Assembly (NCBI GenBank): GCA_023384135.1
Contig: JAHDXS010000001.1
Span: 248,001 to 312,000 of the forward strand
DNA length: 64,000 nt
Source: Alphaproteobacteria bacterium
GTDB taxonomy: Bacteria > Pseudomonadota > Alphaproteobacteria > Micavibrionales > Micavibrionaceae
Direction of reading: 5' to 3'
Shown: piece after piece, positions 1 to 7,943 of the stretch
How positions within the stretch are numbered: the stretch's first letter is position 1
Layout of the letters: each line of letters starts with the position of its first letter
Translations under genes and position numbers: made by a program
Notes under the pieces: generated by a model
Database searches by the model: none
Seen by the model: only the letters and a program-made list of their open reading frames with translations
What the model was told of the DNA's origin: nothing

Positions 1-2
1 GT

Positions 3-272
3 GCGTTCGGACTCGATCCGAAACGCGCGGAGGATGCGCGGCTGCTGGCGCGGATCGACGCCCAGCGTGGGCGGTTCCGCGAGACCGTACTCAGCGGATT
101 CAAGCCCGAGCAGCAAGCGCGGGCGCAAGAATTCGTCAACGCGCAGCAGGAGAATTACGGTAAGGGCCTCGATGAACGCAAGAGCCGTGAGTCCGATGTC
201 GTGCAGTTCGTCAAGGTGCAAGCGTTCGAATGCGACAGCATGTTGGAAGTGACATGGGGGCCAACGCGATGA
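3..272 (+). CDS. C-terminal end of an unknown protein (cut by window edge)
   Basis: The third forward frame is open from the first base to a TGA at 270-272 and gives about 89 residues rich in Arg, Gln, Glu and Lys, probably helical, ending in LEVTWGPTR. I prefer this frame because its stop overlaps the next start as ATGA at 269-272, the coupling seen throughout this element. The frame that opens at base 1 gives a Ser/Arg-rich low-complexity product and is probably a shadow. The N-terminus lies outside the window and I recognise no family. Confidence 0.5.
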   Translation, partial: AFGLDPKRAEDARLLARIDAQRGRFRETVLSGFKPEQQARAQEFVNAQQENYGKGLDERKSRESDVVQFVKVQAFECDSMLEVTWGPTR

Positions 273-532
273 AGGGGACGCTGACCATCGCCGCGATGGC
301 GGCGCTCGCGCTCTTCGTGTTCAGCACATGGGGCCTGCGCGGATCGCTGGTTCTGATCGCGCTCTGGGGCTGTTCGTATCTGGCGTTCCTTCTCTGGCAT
401 CGACGCGCGCAACGCCTGATCCGCAAACGCCTCGCGCGGATGGATGAGCGGCAACGCGCTGATGCTCTGTCCGCCTTGAGTGAAGCGGACCGGATCGAAG
501 TGCTCGACGCAATCAAGGTCAACGAACGCTAA
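269..532 (+). CDS. small membrane protein, unknown function
   Basis: This 87-residue product starts at the ATG that overlaps the preceding stop (ATGA), rather than at an earlier in-frame ATG at 230, because the residues added there overlap the upstream gene and look non-native. After MKG come two hydrophobic stretches separated by a short turn (about residues 3-18 and 21-36), then a basic segment (HRRAQRLIRKR) and an acidic helical tail. This suggests a two-pass inner membrane protein with a cytoplasmic tail. It is probably co-translated with the upstream gene. The family is not recognised; similar small membrane proteins are common in conjugative elements. Confidence 0.6.
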   Translation: MKGTLTIAAMAALALFVFSTWGLRGSLVLIALWGCSYLAFLLWHRRAQRLIRKRLARMDERQRADALSALSEADRIEVLDAIKVNER

Positions 533-561
533 AAAGCCCTGCTTCGCGAACGAAGCAGGGC
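531..561 (-). terminator. Rho-independent terminator of the 588-827 gene
   Basis: A perfect 11-bp stem (536-546 with 551-561, sequence GCCCTGCTTCG) closes a four-base loop. Read on the minus strand it is followed by five T residues (531-535). It lies 27 bases after the stop of the minus-strand gene at 588-827. On the plus strand there is no T-run, so it serves mainly the minus-strand gene. Confidence 0.8.
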
Positions 562-587
562 CGTTGCGATGGCAGCGAAGGAGTGGC

Positions 588-827
588 CTACTGGCCGCTC
601 TCCGCGTCTTCCTTGACCGGGAAGACGTAGAACCCGCCTTCGACCACTTGTGTTCCGTAGAGCTTGACGTAGCAGCTCCCGTCGCCGCGATCCCAGGCGA
701 CGCCTAGCGTCTCGAAGTCGGCCTTCTTGCCGCTGCCCATTTTCTTGCGGACGATGTGCGTCGGACGGTTGCCCGTGTTCTCGGCGTGAGCGGTCTTGGC
801 TTCGGTGTGTTCGGTTTGTGCGGTCAT
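588..827 (-). CDS. small conserved mobile-element protein, unknown function
   Basis: The product is 79 residues: a Thr/Ala/Glu-rich N-terminus, then a compact basic core (HIVRKKMGSGKKADFETLGV) and the ending YVFPVKEDAESGQ. I chose the ATG at 827 because AAGGAG lies eight bases upstream, the same strong site used by other small genes here; the longer frame to 866 has no such site. It stands alone and ends at a clear terminator. The plus-strand stretch 1014-1401 carries a frameshifted relative. No function can be assigned from sequence. Confidence 0.75.
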   Translation of the reverse strand: MTAQTEHTEAKTAHAENTGNRPTHIVRKKMGSGKKADFETLGVAWDRGDGSCYVKLYGTQVVEGGFYVFPVKEDAESGQ

Positions 828-1013
828 GATGTTTGCTCCTTGTTGAGGGTTTACGGGCCGGACCATTCCAGCCTCGTGGCATGACCCGCAGCGGACAGGA
901 GCAAGGGCGGGCTCAAGAAGTTTTGTGGGGGACCGTCTACCAGACTTGGCCGCTTGCGGCCTTAGTCGCCGTGACGGGTAAAACTTATTGAACCTGCCCG
1001 CCTGTCTGCCAGG

Positions 1014-1401
1014 ATGACACGCATAAAGGCTGGCAATGATGTCCGGTCCCGCCCCTCACAAGTCCCGGAGCAAACGCCGCACGAACCGGAGACACCGACG
1101 CCGCGCAAGGCCGAAACGGGTAATCGCGCGCGCTGACATCATCGTGAGCACGGGGCGAGGCCGGAACGATAGAGCCAATGCGCTGGCTGTCGCCGGGATG
1201 AGGCCAAGAGACGGGAGCGCCGTATACAAAGGCTCGAAGGAAGGCTTGTTGGCGGGGGTCATCGTCCCCGTCAAAGACGACGCGGAGTCACACCAGAGAG
1301 TTGTGCATCCTTCGCGCCCTGAAGCCACGGACCTTCGCAGATGCAGCGATGAAACATGGCGCTCAGCGCGAGTTTCCGCGCAGTCGTTAACGAAGTCTTA
1401 A
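1014..1401 (+). pseudogene. frameshifted relative of the 588-827 protein
   Basis: Two overlapping forward frames together resemble the intact neighbour. The first starts at ATG 1014 and ends in KAETGNRAR before a TGA. The second (open from 1036 to the stop at 1401) continues as IIVSTGRGRN, then RDGSAVYK and VIVPVKDDAESHQ, matching IVRKKMGSG, GDGSCYVK and VFPVKEDAESGQ of the 79-residue protein. The frame changes around the CGCGCGCGC run near 1128-1136. The similarity is seen by eye only. A short authentic reading frame from 1036 remains possible. Confidence 0.45.
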
Positions 1402-1517
1402 GCGGTTTTGGGTTGTAATGGACTCATGGAGCTACAACCAGAACGATGAAGGAACGGCCACACAAACAATAATGCTCCATTGATCCCGCCGTTCCCCAAG
1501 GACCGAACGGTGCAGAC

Positions 1518-1844
1518 ATGATTGACCACACAATGAGCATTCGGCCGACATTCGAGGCGCAGGTCACGGCGGCCCTGATGATCCAGAGCAACGCGCTGAT
1601 CCCCATCAAACTCGCTTCGCGTCTCTGCGGCCTCTCCCGGCAGGAGATCGACAGGCGCATACACAACGGAACGTTCCCCAAGCCCCACAAGCTTTCAGGA
1701 AAGAAGAGTTCGATGCGAAAGGCGTTCTACCTTTCCGATCTTCATGACTGGATCAGGGACCCGCAGAATTACCGCCGCGTCGAAGACGCGCAACAATCCA
1801 CTGGAAGTTTTGCGGATAGTGATGACTATCAGCATTTGGAGTAG
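1518..1844 (+). CDS. AlpA-type excisionase/transcriptional regulator
   Basis: The product is up to 108 residues with a MerR/AlpA-like winged helix: LIPIKLASRLCGLSRQEIDR followed by HNGTFPKPHKLSG, the usual helix-turn-helix and wing of AlpA proteins, then LSDLHDWI. AlpA-family proteins act as excisionases or as activators of integrase genes in P4-like and integrative elements and normally sit close to an element end, as here. Several Met codons are possible starts (1518, 1533, or one nearer the HTH at about 1578) and none has a strong ribosome site. It is followed after six bases by a 59-residue gene. Confidence 0.75.
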   Translation: MIDHTMSIRPTFEAQVTAALMIQSNALIPIKLASRLCGLSRQEIDRRIHNGTFPKPHKLSGKKSSMRKAFYLSDLHDWIRDPQNYRRVEDAQQSTGSFADSDDYQHLE

Positions 1845-1850
1845 CCGCCG

Positions 1851-2030
1851 ATGAATGCCACAGAGAACGAGATTGAGGCTGTGATGGTTCTGGCCGCTCG
1901 GATAGTGGCCAAATACGGAGAGACGTACTTGCCGATATTCCAGCGTCTCGAAGATGAGCTATCGGCCGCGCGAGCTGACGCAACGCGGTTGGATCGCGCC
2001 ATCGAGATCGCCCGAACGATGAGCGACTAA
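1851..2030 (+). CDS. 59-residue acidic helical protein after alpA
   Basis: An ATG at 1851, six bases after the alpA stop, opens a 59-residue frame to TAA at 2028-2030. The product starts MNATENEIEAVMVLAARIVA and is almost wholly predicted helix with alternating charge (EDELSAARADATRLDRAIEI). Tight spacing suggests co-transcription with alpA. It may be a partner or modulator of the excisionase, but that is inference from position only. Confidence 0.55.
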   Translation: MNATENEIEAVMVLAARIVAKYGETYLPIFQRLEDELSAARADATRLDRAIEIARTMSD

Positions 2031-2038
2031 AGGCAAAA

Positions 2039-2079
2039 TGTGGGACACAAAATTGGCCATGCGGTGGGACACAATTTTT
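2039..2079 (+). repeat. paired direct repeat GTGGGACACAA, likely recombinase arm sites
   Basis: GTGGGACACAA occurs at 2040-2050 and again at 2064-2074, 24 bases apart, each followed by an A/T run. The pair lies between the alpA operon and the tRNA-like attachment sequence at 2146. Integrase arm-type sites and excisionase sites are typically short direct repeats in this position. The role is inferred. Confidence 0.45.
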
Positions 2080-2143
2080 GTTGACGAGCGACAATCACCC
2101 TATTAAGTATTTGTTATACCGAAGTGATTTGCGTCGGCCATTT

Positions 2144-3706
2144 CTATTCGAATCCCACCCTCTCCGCCATTATGCTTTGCCCTTCCCGAAAAGACGCCAG
2201 AGCCTTGAAGGGCAAGGCCATTTCCGGGGTTCGAAACCCCGATTTCCGGCAATATTGAAGACGGTCCGCAAAGGTCAGTTTCAGGACCAGTCTGCGGTGC
2301 ATGTGCGACCCGGAAACCCAGAGTTTTGAAGGGTTTGCGAAGAACGACATGGCGAGTTCGAACATCTCCTCGAACGTGCCGCGCACAAGGCCGCTGGAAA
2401 CCCGCTTTTCTTCCAGCACCAGCTTTTCGCGTTCGAGCTTGGCGATCTTGTTCTCGTAAGCCGTGATGACGGTGGGGTTCGAGGCTTCGACGATGCGCTC
2501 CAGAAGCGAGTCGATTTGCTTCTCGATCCCCTGAATGTCTTTCGCAAAGGTCTTGGCGAAAGCGTGGGCTTGGGCGAGCCGTTGATCCCATCCATGCTTG
2601 ACCAGCGCCCGGACCAGATCGAAAAGCGAGGGCGCAGGCGTCAGGCTTTCCAGAAGCGCGGCGAAGTCCCCCTCGATCTGATCCCGCCGGATCGACTTGC
2701 CCTTTTCCGAGCAAGCCCGGTTGAAGCAGGAATAGTATGGGTGCTTCACACCCGTCTTGCTCTTCGACCATGAGGCCGTCAGGGGCCGCTCGCAGCAGGC
2801 GCAGGTGATCGCGCCCCGCAGCGGGAAGTCGGCATTGAGATCGGGCCGCGCGGGAGCCCGCGCACCTTCCTTCAGGCGCTTCTGGATGCGCTCAAACGTC
2901 TCGAAGCTAATCAGCCCTTCATGCTGGCCCTTGCGCAAGGACACGCCCCAATCGGGCGCTTCCACATATCCGGCATAGAGTGTCTTGGTCAGCGTGTCGG
3001 TCACGAACTGATTGCGCACGACGCCGTAACGGTCTTTCGGGAAGACGGGGAAGCTTTCAAAGAAGCGCTTCACTTCGGCTTGGGTTTCAAAGCGGCCCGA
3101 GGCGTAGCCTTCCAAGCCTTCCTGAATGATCGAGGCTAAGGGTTCATCGCGCACCAGCACCTTGCCTTGCCCCGGCGAATGCACATGCTTGAAGCCGATG
3201 CAGGAGATGAACGGCCAGTAGCCGTTCTGAATCCGGGCGCGCATCCGGTTGCGGGTTTGCTCCGCATTCTTCTGGCGCTGATGCTGCGAAACGGAGGCCA
3301 GAAGGTTCTCAACGAGGATGGAGTCGGAATCCTCGCCGAACTCAATCGACGGGCTTTCGAGCCGTGCGCCCGCCGCCGCAATCGCATCGCGCAGATCGAG
3401 GTGGGCCTTCATATCCCGCGCGAGGCGCGAGATATCGTCGATCAGGACGACATGCTCTTTGCTGCGATTGGCTTTGAGGTATTTGAGCATGGCGAGCATT
3501 CCGGGACGGTCGATCAGACTGCCGGATACGGCTTCATCGCAGAAGACGTGCGCGATTTCATAGCCTTTCATGCGCGCGAACTCCCGGCAGCGCGTTTCCT
3601 GCGAGCCGAGGCCGTGGCCTTTCTGCATTTGCGCGACGCTGGAGACGCGCGCGTAAATGACGGCGGTGGCGGTGTTGGTTTTTGGTTTGGCGGTTTGAGC
3701 AGTCAT
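2144..3706 (-). CDS. large serine recombinase (site-specific integrase)
   Basis: This 520-residue protein carries an N-terminal resolvase catalytic domain: VIYARVSS with the nucleophilic serine near residue 22, then a DDISRLARDM active-site arginine segment. A recombinase domain follows, then a zinc ribbon (CACCERPL and, further on, FNRACSEKG), and a long coiled coil (about residues 390-450). This is the layout of large serine integrases, which join attP and attB without high-energy cofactors. ATG 3706 is preceded by GGGAGGGG and overlaps the upstream stop (ATGA). The last residues, AERVGFE, are the antisense translation of the tRNA-Ser 3' end, so the C-terminus has been set by the junction. 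Confidence 0.9.
   Translation of the reverse strand: MTAQTAKPKTNTATAVIYARVSSVAQMQKGHGLGSQETRCREFARMKGYEIAHVFCDEAVSGSLIDRPGMLAMLKYLKANRSKEHVVLIDDISRLARDMKAHLDLRDAIAAAGARLESPSIEFGEDSDSILVENLLASVSQHQRQKNAEQTRNRMRARIQNGYWPFISCIGFKHVHSPGQGKVLVRDEPLASIIQEGLEGYASGRFETQAEVKRFFESFPVFPKDRYGVVRNQFVTDTLTKTLYAGYVEAPDWGVSLRKGQHEGLISFETFERIQKRLKEGARAPARPDLNADFPLRGAITCACCERPLTASWSKSKTGVKHPYYSCFNRACSEKGKSIRRDQIEGDFAALLESLTPAPSLFDLVRALVKHGWDQRLAQAHAFAKTFAKDIQGIEKQIDSLLERIVEASNPTVITAYENKIAKLEREKLVLEEKRVSSGLVRGTFEEMFELAMSFFANPSKLWVSGSHMHRRLVLKLTFADRLQYCRKSGFRTPEMALPFKALASFREGQSIMAERVGFE
2146..2169 (+). other. tRNA-Ser 3'-end sequence, probable attachment site junction
   Basis: The 24 bases end in TTCGAATCCCACCCTCTCCGCCA (2147-2169 on the plus strand), which is a T-loop, T-stem 3' strand, acceptor strand, discriminator G and CCA as in alphaproteobacterial serine tRNAs. 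No 5' half of a tRNA lies upstream, so this is a 3' remnant of the kind left when an element integrates into a tRNA gene. It falls exactly between the alpA-bearing element and the recombinase-bearing element. The last codons of the recombinase are read from its complement. Confidence 0.6.
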
Positions 3707-4074
3707 GGCGTGTCCCCTCCCTGCATGTGTTGAATCCTTTTCGGGCACGGGGCTAACCCTGCGCGCTCGAAGTCTTTGCAAAATTCTGGATGGGGAGAGT
3801 CTAGCGCATCCGAATTGGCCTCGCCGCAAAGAACGGCAGCCGCATCAAACTGTCCACAGGCTTGCTGGCCAAGAGCCATCTGAAGCGGGTGGATGCCAAA
3901 GCCCATGTCGATGAATTGCAGCACGATGCCCCAGATGGTCTGGATGTATTCGAGCTTCTGATCGTGTGTCAGATCGCTTTCATCGAGGAAGTGCGCAAAT
4001 GCCTGCGCATCGAATTGAATGGCCAGCGTTGGCGTCGGGTCTCTTTCGTGGATTTGTGTCTTGATTTCTTTCAT
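3703..4074 (-). CDS. conserved mobile-element protein, unknown
   Basis: The product is 123 residues, acidic in its first two thirds, with two Cys pairs' worth of cysteines (QQACGQ, VLCGEAN, EFCKDF, APCPKR). Its stop overlaps the recombinase start (ATGA at 3703-3706), so the two are translationally coupled. It may be a small accessory or directionality partner of the recombinase, but nothing in the sequence shows a DNA-binding fold. I recognise no named family. Confidence 0.65.
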   Translation of the reverse strand: MKEIKTQIHERDPTPTLAIQFDAQAFAHFLDESDLTHDQKLEYIQTIWGIVLQFIDMGFGIHPLQMALGQQACGQFDAAAVLCGEANSDALDSPHPEFCKDFERAGLAPCPKRIQHMQGGDTP

Positions 4075-4137
4075 GGCGGTTGTCCGTGCGGTTCGGGTGG
4101 CGCACGCCCGGAACCGTCCGGGCGCGCGTTGAAAGGG

Positions 4138-4455
4138 CTAGAGCGCGTTGTGATACGCATCGGTGAGGCTCTCTTCATGTTGAGGTTCAGGCTCCGGCGC
4201 ATGATCGCGGCGGTGCGCGGCGACGGTTGCATAGGCTTGCCGCGCCAGTTCGGCGATGCGCAGCAATTCGCTTCCTGAGAAGCTGTGCGCGTCTTTCAAC
4301 GAGCCATCGTTCGCGTGGTAGGTCCGCGCGAGCGTCGTGGAGTAGATCACGCCGTTCTCGCTGTCGTTCTCCCAGATGGTCGCCTTGAGGCTGCCATCGC
4401 GGATCACGTCAATCGGCTTGTTCTTTGCACTGTTGCCGGGTGGATGAGTCTTCAT
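4138..4455 (-). CDS. small paralogous protein (copy 1), unknown function
   Basis: The start is placed at ATG 4455, behind GAAAGGAAAA, giving 105 residues. The core DVIRDGSLKATIWENDSENG, then TTLARTYH and DAHSFSGSELLRIAELARQA, is shared almost residue for residue with the next gene (4597-5004), so the two are tandem paralogues. The core looks like a small beta-rich domain ending in a helix. Such proteins are frequent on alphaproteobacterial plasmids and integrative elements near transfer genes, but I know no demonstrated function. Confidence 0.7.
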   Translation of the reverse strand: MKTHPPGNSAKNKPIDVIRDGSLKATIWENDSENGVIYSTTLARTYHANDGSLKDAHSFSGSELLRIAELARQAYATVAAHRRDHAPEPEPQHEESLTDAYHNAL

Positions 4456-4596
4456 CGTTTGGGTTTTCCTTTCATGTTGCGGTGAAAAAAAGCGGCCCCT
4501 GTGCACACCAAAATGCAAACAGGGGCCGCCGATTTCTAATGAGAACAATACCAGAACATTTCCTTGTTTGCAAGAAAATATTCCTAGTACGGATCG

Positions 4597-5004
4597 TTAC
4601 TTTCGACGGCCCACGGTTTGACTTCGGCTCTCTTGGTCTTGTGACCCGCGCTTGGCCTTGAAGTTGTCGCGCTGATCGTGCGGCGGCGTGTCGTCGTCAT
4701 CGCGGGAGATTTCGACTTCAAGCTCCTGCATGTGTTCGCGCCGCAGTTCGTTCGTGCGGGCGTAAGCGCCGCGCGCGAGTTCGGAGACGCGCAGGAGTTC
4801 GGTCCCCGAGAAGGAGTGACTATCCCTGTATGCACCACTTTCATCCTGCCATGTGCGGGCGAAGGTGGTGTTGTACGAAGGGCCGTTCTCGCGTTCGTTC
4901 TTCCAGATGGTCGCCTTGATATTGCCATCGCGCAGAACATCGGCGGGGCCGTTGTTGTCTGGCTGTTGTCCGGCATTGCCGGGGTCGTGATTGCGTTCAG
5001 TCAT
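4597..5004 (-). CDS. small paralogous protein (copy 2), unknown function
   Basis: ATG 5004 follows GGAAAGGAGC and gives 135 residues. The N-terminus is a polar Asn/Gly/Pro linker. The core DVLRDGNIKATIWKNERENG and SHSFSGTELLRVSELARGAY matches copy 1. The C-terminal 40 residues are charged and differ from copy 1 (SRDDDDTPPHDQ, ending TVGRRK). A 140-base gap separates it from copy 1, so each probably has its own ribosome site within one transcript. Confidence 0.7.
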   Translation of the reverse strand: MTERNHDPGNAGQQPDNNGPADVLRDGNIKATIWKNERENGPSYNTTFARTWQDESGAYRDSHSFSGTELLRVSELARGAYARTNELRREHMQELEVEISRDDDDTPPHDQRDNFKAKRGSQDQESRSQTVGRRK

Positions 5005-5153
5005 GAGATGCTCCTTTCCTGCCTGCCGAATTGTATCGGCGCGATAGGAGCTACGCGGGGGCATACGCGCAATTTCTTGCGCGGGCGACGCGCAATCCTC
5101 TACACTATCAGTCCAATGATCTTTGAACTTGCCAATGACAGACACGGGCTCGC

Positions 5154-5648
5154 ATGGCCAAACTCGGTGCAATGGAGCCGCTAAGCACATTCAACCGTAT
5201 TGCCCGCGACCTCGTGGGGATGAAGGTGGGCCACCTTTGGCGAGGGTATGGCTCGGCCATCTTCCTTGAATTTGGCAACCTTACACCAGGCAAAATTCGA
5301 CGTGACGGCTCTCTCGGAAGTCCTACGGGCGAGATTACTATCAGCATCGAGTGGAGTTGGCGCATCGAAGACGCGACATCCATAATCTGCGGAAGTTGGA
5401 GCGATGAAGATCTTTGGGAGCCCGCTTTTGATCTCGTCAGAAATTCAAGCGTGACCGCGCTTTCGACTTTTGGCCGAATTCCTGAGATTGACCTTGCGCT
5501 GACTGGTGGCCTTCACTTGGTCTCGTTTATGACCTCCAACGGTCAGCCCGAATGGGCCGTCGCTGACAGGCGCGCCAAACCCCGTATTTGGCTAAGCGTG
5601 CGAGACGGCATTCTCTTCGAAAGCGATGGCACGGTACCTCGCTACTAA
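5154..5648 (+). CDS. hypothetical protein of 164 residues
   Basis: Transcribed opposite to its neighbours. The product begins MAKLGAMEPLSTFNRIARDL and contains alternating hydrophobic segments typical of an alpha/beta fold (AIFLEFGNL, ITISIEWSWRIED, LHLVSFMT, RIWLSVRDGILFESDG). An alternative start is Met 7 at 5172. The overall look, with repeated Trp residues and a WSW strand, recalls small stand-alone immunity-type proteins, but I cannot name a family. It may be a cargo gene inserted between backbone genes of the element. Confidence 0.55.
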   Translation: MAKLGAMEPLSTFNRIARDLVGMKVGHLWRGYGSAIFLEFGNLTPGKIRRDGSLGSPTGEITISIEWSWRIEDATSIICGSWSDEDLWEPAFDLVRNSSVTALSTFGRIPEIDLALTGGLHLVSFMTSNGQPEWAVADRRAKPRIWLSVRDGILFESDGTVPRY

Positions 5649-5720
5649 GGACCGCAACTGCGCAAATCCGGTGCCTCTGATTGAGTATGCGCCCTAGGGA
5701 CGAACGGCGCACCAGTGCGA

Positions 5721-6242
5721 TTATCGGCTTTGCGTTTCGCGCTTTCGCGCGGTCTTGGCCGATAGGCGGCGGGACTCGGTGAAGGTTTCGCGGGTTTCGA
5801 TTTCGCGGAAGGCGAAGGTGACGCGCACCTGTTGCAGCGGCGGCGTGTAAGCGGAGATTTCAGGCAACGGGTCCGCCCCTTTGTCTTTGTCCTTCTTGCG
5901 CGCGGCGCGGTGTTCATCCGACCATGCGCGGTTGAAGGCGGCGCGGTCCGGCCCCATCGAGAGCGAAGGAGAGGGTTTAAGAACGGGCTTGGGCTGATCC
6001 CGGCGAATCATGTCCGAGCCCCGGTCCAAGCCAGAGTCCGTGCGGCGGCTCTGTTCAAAGCGGCGCTGCGCTTCGCTCTTTCCGAGATCGCGCTTCTGTT
6101 CGGCAATCAGCGGATCGCGGGCATTGTCGAAGGCTTCGCGCGTTTTCGGGGCGTTGGCATAGAAGCTTGGCTCCCCGCCCGGCAGGTCCGCGCGGTTGGC
6201 GTAGCTGTAGCTTCCGATCCCTGTATCCTTTTGCATCGACAC
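5721..6242 (-). CDS. hypothetical charged protein downstream of the coupling protein
   Basis: This 173-residue product is rich in Arg, Lys, Asp and Glu with little hydrophobic content, so it is probably largely disordered with a short structured end (QVRVTFAFREIETRETFTES). It starts nine bases after the stop of the VirD4-like gene (6252) and is presumably co-transcribed with it. Position suggests a role in conjugative DNA processing. No motif is recognised. Confidence 0.6.
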   Translation of the reverse strand: MSMQKDTGIGSYSYANRADLPGGEPSFYANAPKTREAFDNARDPLIAEQKRDLGKSEAQRRFEQSRRTDSGLDRGSDMIRRDQPKPVLKPSPSLSMGPDRAAFNRAWSDEHRAARKKDKDKGADPLPEISAYTPPLQQVRVTFAFREIETRETFTESRRLSAKTARKRETQSR

Positions 6243-6251
6243 GTCCTTCCG

Positions 6252-7862
6252 TCACCGGACAACCGACCATGAGCCGCCCGCATATTGCGGGAAGTGCGCG
6301 AAGCGGCGCGGCACGGCTTCCCGTCTGACGTTGAGCCAGCCTGATCGTCCGAAGCCGAGTGTAACGCGGACCCTATCGGCGGGAGGGTGATACGGGTTTG
6401 GATGAAAGCGGCCTGCCATAAAGCTTTGCGCGTAATAGGCTTGGCGCTGCGCAAGGATGGGATGCTGCACAGCATCGGTGAAGATGAAGGCGCTGTCTGG
6501 CCGCGCATTCAGAACTTCATCCGGCGTTTGCAGCGGGCGGGATTGCTTGGAGCGATGATGTTCGGCCTGTTTGAAGTGATTGAAGGCGATCCCGGCGGCG
6601 AGCGGGTCTTCGCCCGTCAGCAGCGATTGGAGGATACGGCCCTTGGCCAAGCGGCTCTGGCCCTGTTGCAGCGCGTCGTTAAACTCCAAGGTCTGCGTTC
6701 CGAGCATCGTCGAAACGTCCTTGGCGGATGAGATTTCCCGCAGGGCGAAATAGATTTGCAGCGCAGCGCTTGAGGTGATGACGTTCTTGGCGTTCGGCCC
6801 GAGCGCATTCATCTGGTCCGTGGACTGAAAGACGGCCCACGGGCGGATGCCGATGCCTGCCCCGTAAGTGAAGAGCTTCACGACCAGCGGGAAGTTATTA
6901 AGCTGCGCGCATTCATCCAGAATCCATGTCTGTTGCGGCGCAGACGGGGCGCGGGATTTGTAGATCATGGCGGACACGAAGATCGCCTTGATGACGGGTG
7001 CCCACGCATCGACGAACTCAGCGGGCGGCATGAGGTACACTTGCCAGCGTTGGCTTGAATCGGTCAGGGCCGAACAATCGAAGTCATAGGGCGGTGAGAC
7101 GGATTCGAGCAGCACCGGGTCCGAGAGGCATGAAAAGCCCTTGAACACTTCCCCTAGAATGCCTTGGAAGCCGCCGCTCGATGTATCCTTACGCGACTGA
7201 TTGATTTCTTCCTCGACGCGCCGCGCCAATGGGAATGCGGACGTATGCATGGCATAGGCGAAGTCCAGCCATTCCTCGCCATTGCCGGGGATGAGGTTCA
7301 CGACGCGGTACAGATCAGGCAGCGTCAACGTGCCGTTCTGTTCAACCAGCGTCAGGATCAGGGCTTCGACGATATCGCGCGCCCGTGCCTCGAAATACTT
7401 GCCGTTGGCCGATCCCGAATGCGGGATCATGTTTTCGGTGAAGACTTTTACGTCCGAGACGAGCGTTGCGCTGCCCTTGCGGATGTAGGAGACGGGATTG
7501 AGCCTGTTCTGCGGCAGACCATGCAGACCGAGGGGGTTCCAGTACGCGCAGAATTTGCCGTCCGGCGTTTGATCCTGCGAGATCGCCGCGAGTTCGCCCT
7601 TCATGTCGAGCGCCAGCAGAGAGCCGCCCGAGAAGATTCCAGCGCAGAGATTGTAAGCGAGAATATCGCGGAGCTTGCCCGACCGTGCGCCAGCGGTGAG
7701 CAGCAGTCCGCCCGCGCCGTGATACCAGAGCGGCTTGCCGCCGGAGAAGCCGACGAAGAGCGAGGTGGGCGATTGCTGGAAGAACCCGGCGGCAGACAGT
7801 TCGCGCGCGTCCGCAAAGGCGGCGCTGCCGAAGCGGAAATACTCATTGCGGTCTGAGATCAT
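6252..7862 (-). CDS. VirD4/TraG-like coupling protein with degenerate P-loop
   Basis: The 536-residue protein has the TraG/VirD4 layout: a GSAAFADARELSAAG entry motif near residue 12, a nucleotide-binding loop at residues 57-64, Walker B (TWILDECAQ, residues 312-320) and the following FQSTDQ segment. These ATPases bring relaxase-bound DNA to a type IV channel. The usual GxxxxGK[S/T] loop here reads AGARSGKL, so the first Gly and the last Ser/Thr are missing. No transmembrane N-terminus is present. No channel genes occur in the window, so it would have to dock on a channel supplied elsewhere. Confidence 0.82.
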   Translation of the reverse strand: MISDRNEYFRFGSAAFADARELSAAGFFQQSPTSLFVGFSGGKPLWYHGAGGLLLTAGARSGKLRDILAYNLCAGIFSGGSLLALDMKGELAAISQDQTPDGKFCAYWNPLGLHGLPQNRLNPVSYIRKGSATLVSDVKVFTENMIPHSGSANGKYFEARARDIVEALILTLVEQNGTLTLPDLYRVVNLIPGNGEEWLDFAYAMHTSAFPLARRVEEEINQSRKDTSSGGFQGILGEVFKGFSCLSDPVLLESVSPPYDFDCSALTDSSQRWQVYLMPPAEFVDAWAPVIKAIFVSAMIYKSRAPSAPQQTWILDECAQLNNFPLVVKLFTYGAGIGIRPWAVFQSTDQMNALGPNAKNVITSSAALQIYFALREISSAKDVSTMLGTQTLEFNDALQQGQSRLAKGRILQSLLTGEDPLAAGIAFNHFKQAEHHRSKQSRPLQTPDEVLNARPDSAFIFTDAVQHPILAQRQAYYAQSFMAGRFHPNPYHPPADRVRVTLGFGRSGWLNVRREAVPRRFAHFPQYAGGSWSVVR

Positions 7863-7943
7863 GGGCGAAGGCTTTCAAATTAGAAAAGCCGGGCGCTTGG
7901 GAGCGGCCCGGCTTCAAAGGAAGAGCATGGCTGTCCGGGCGCT

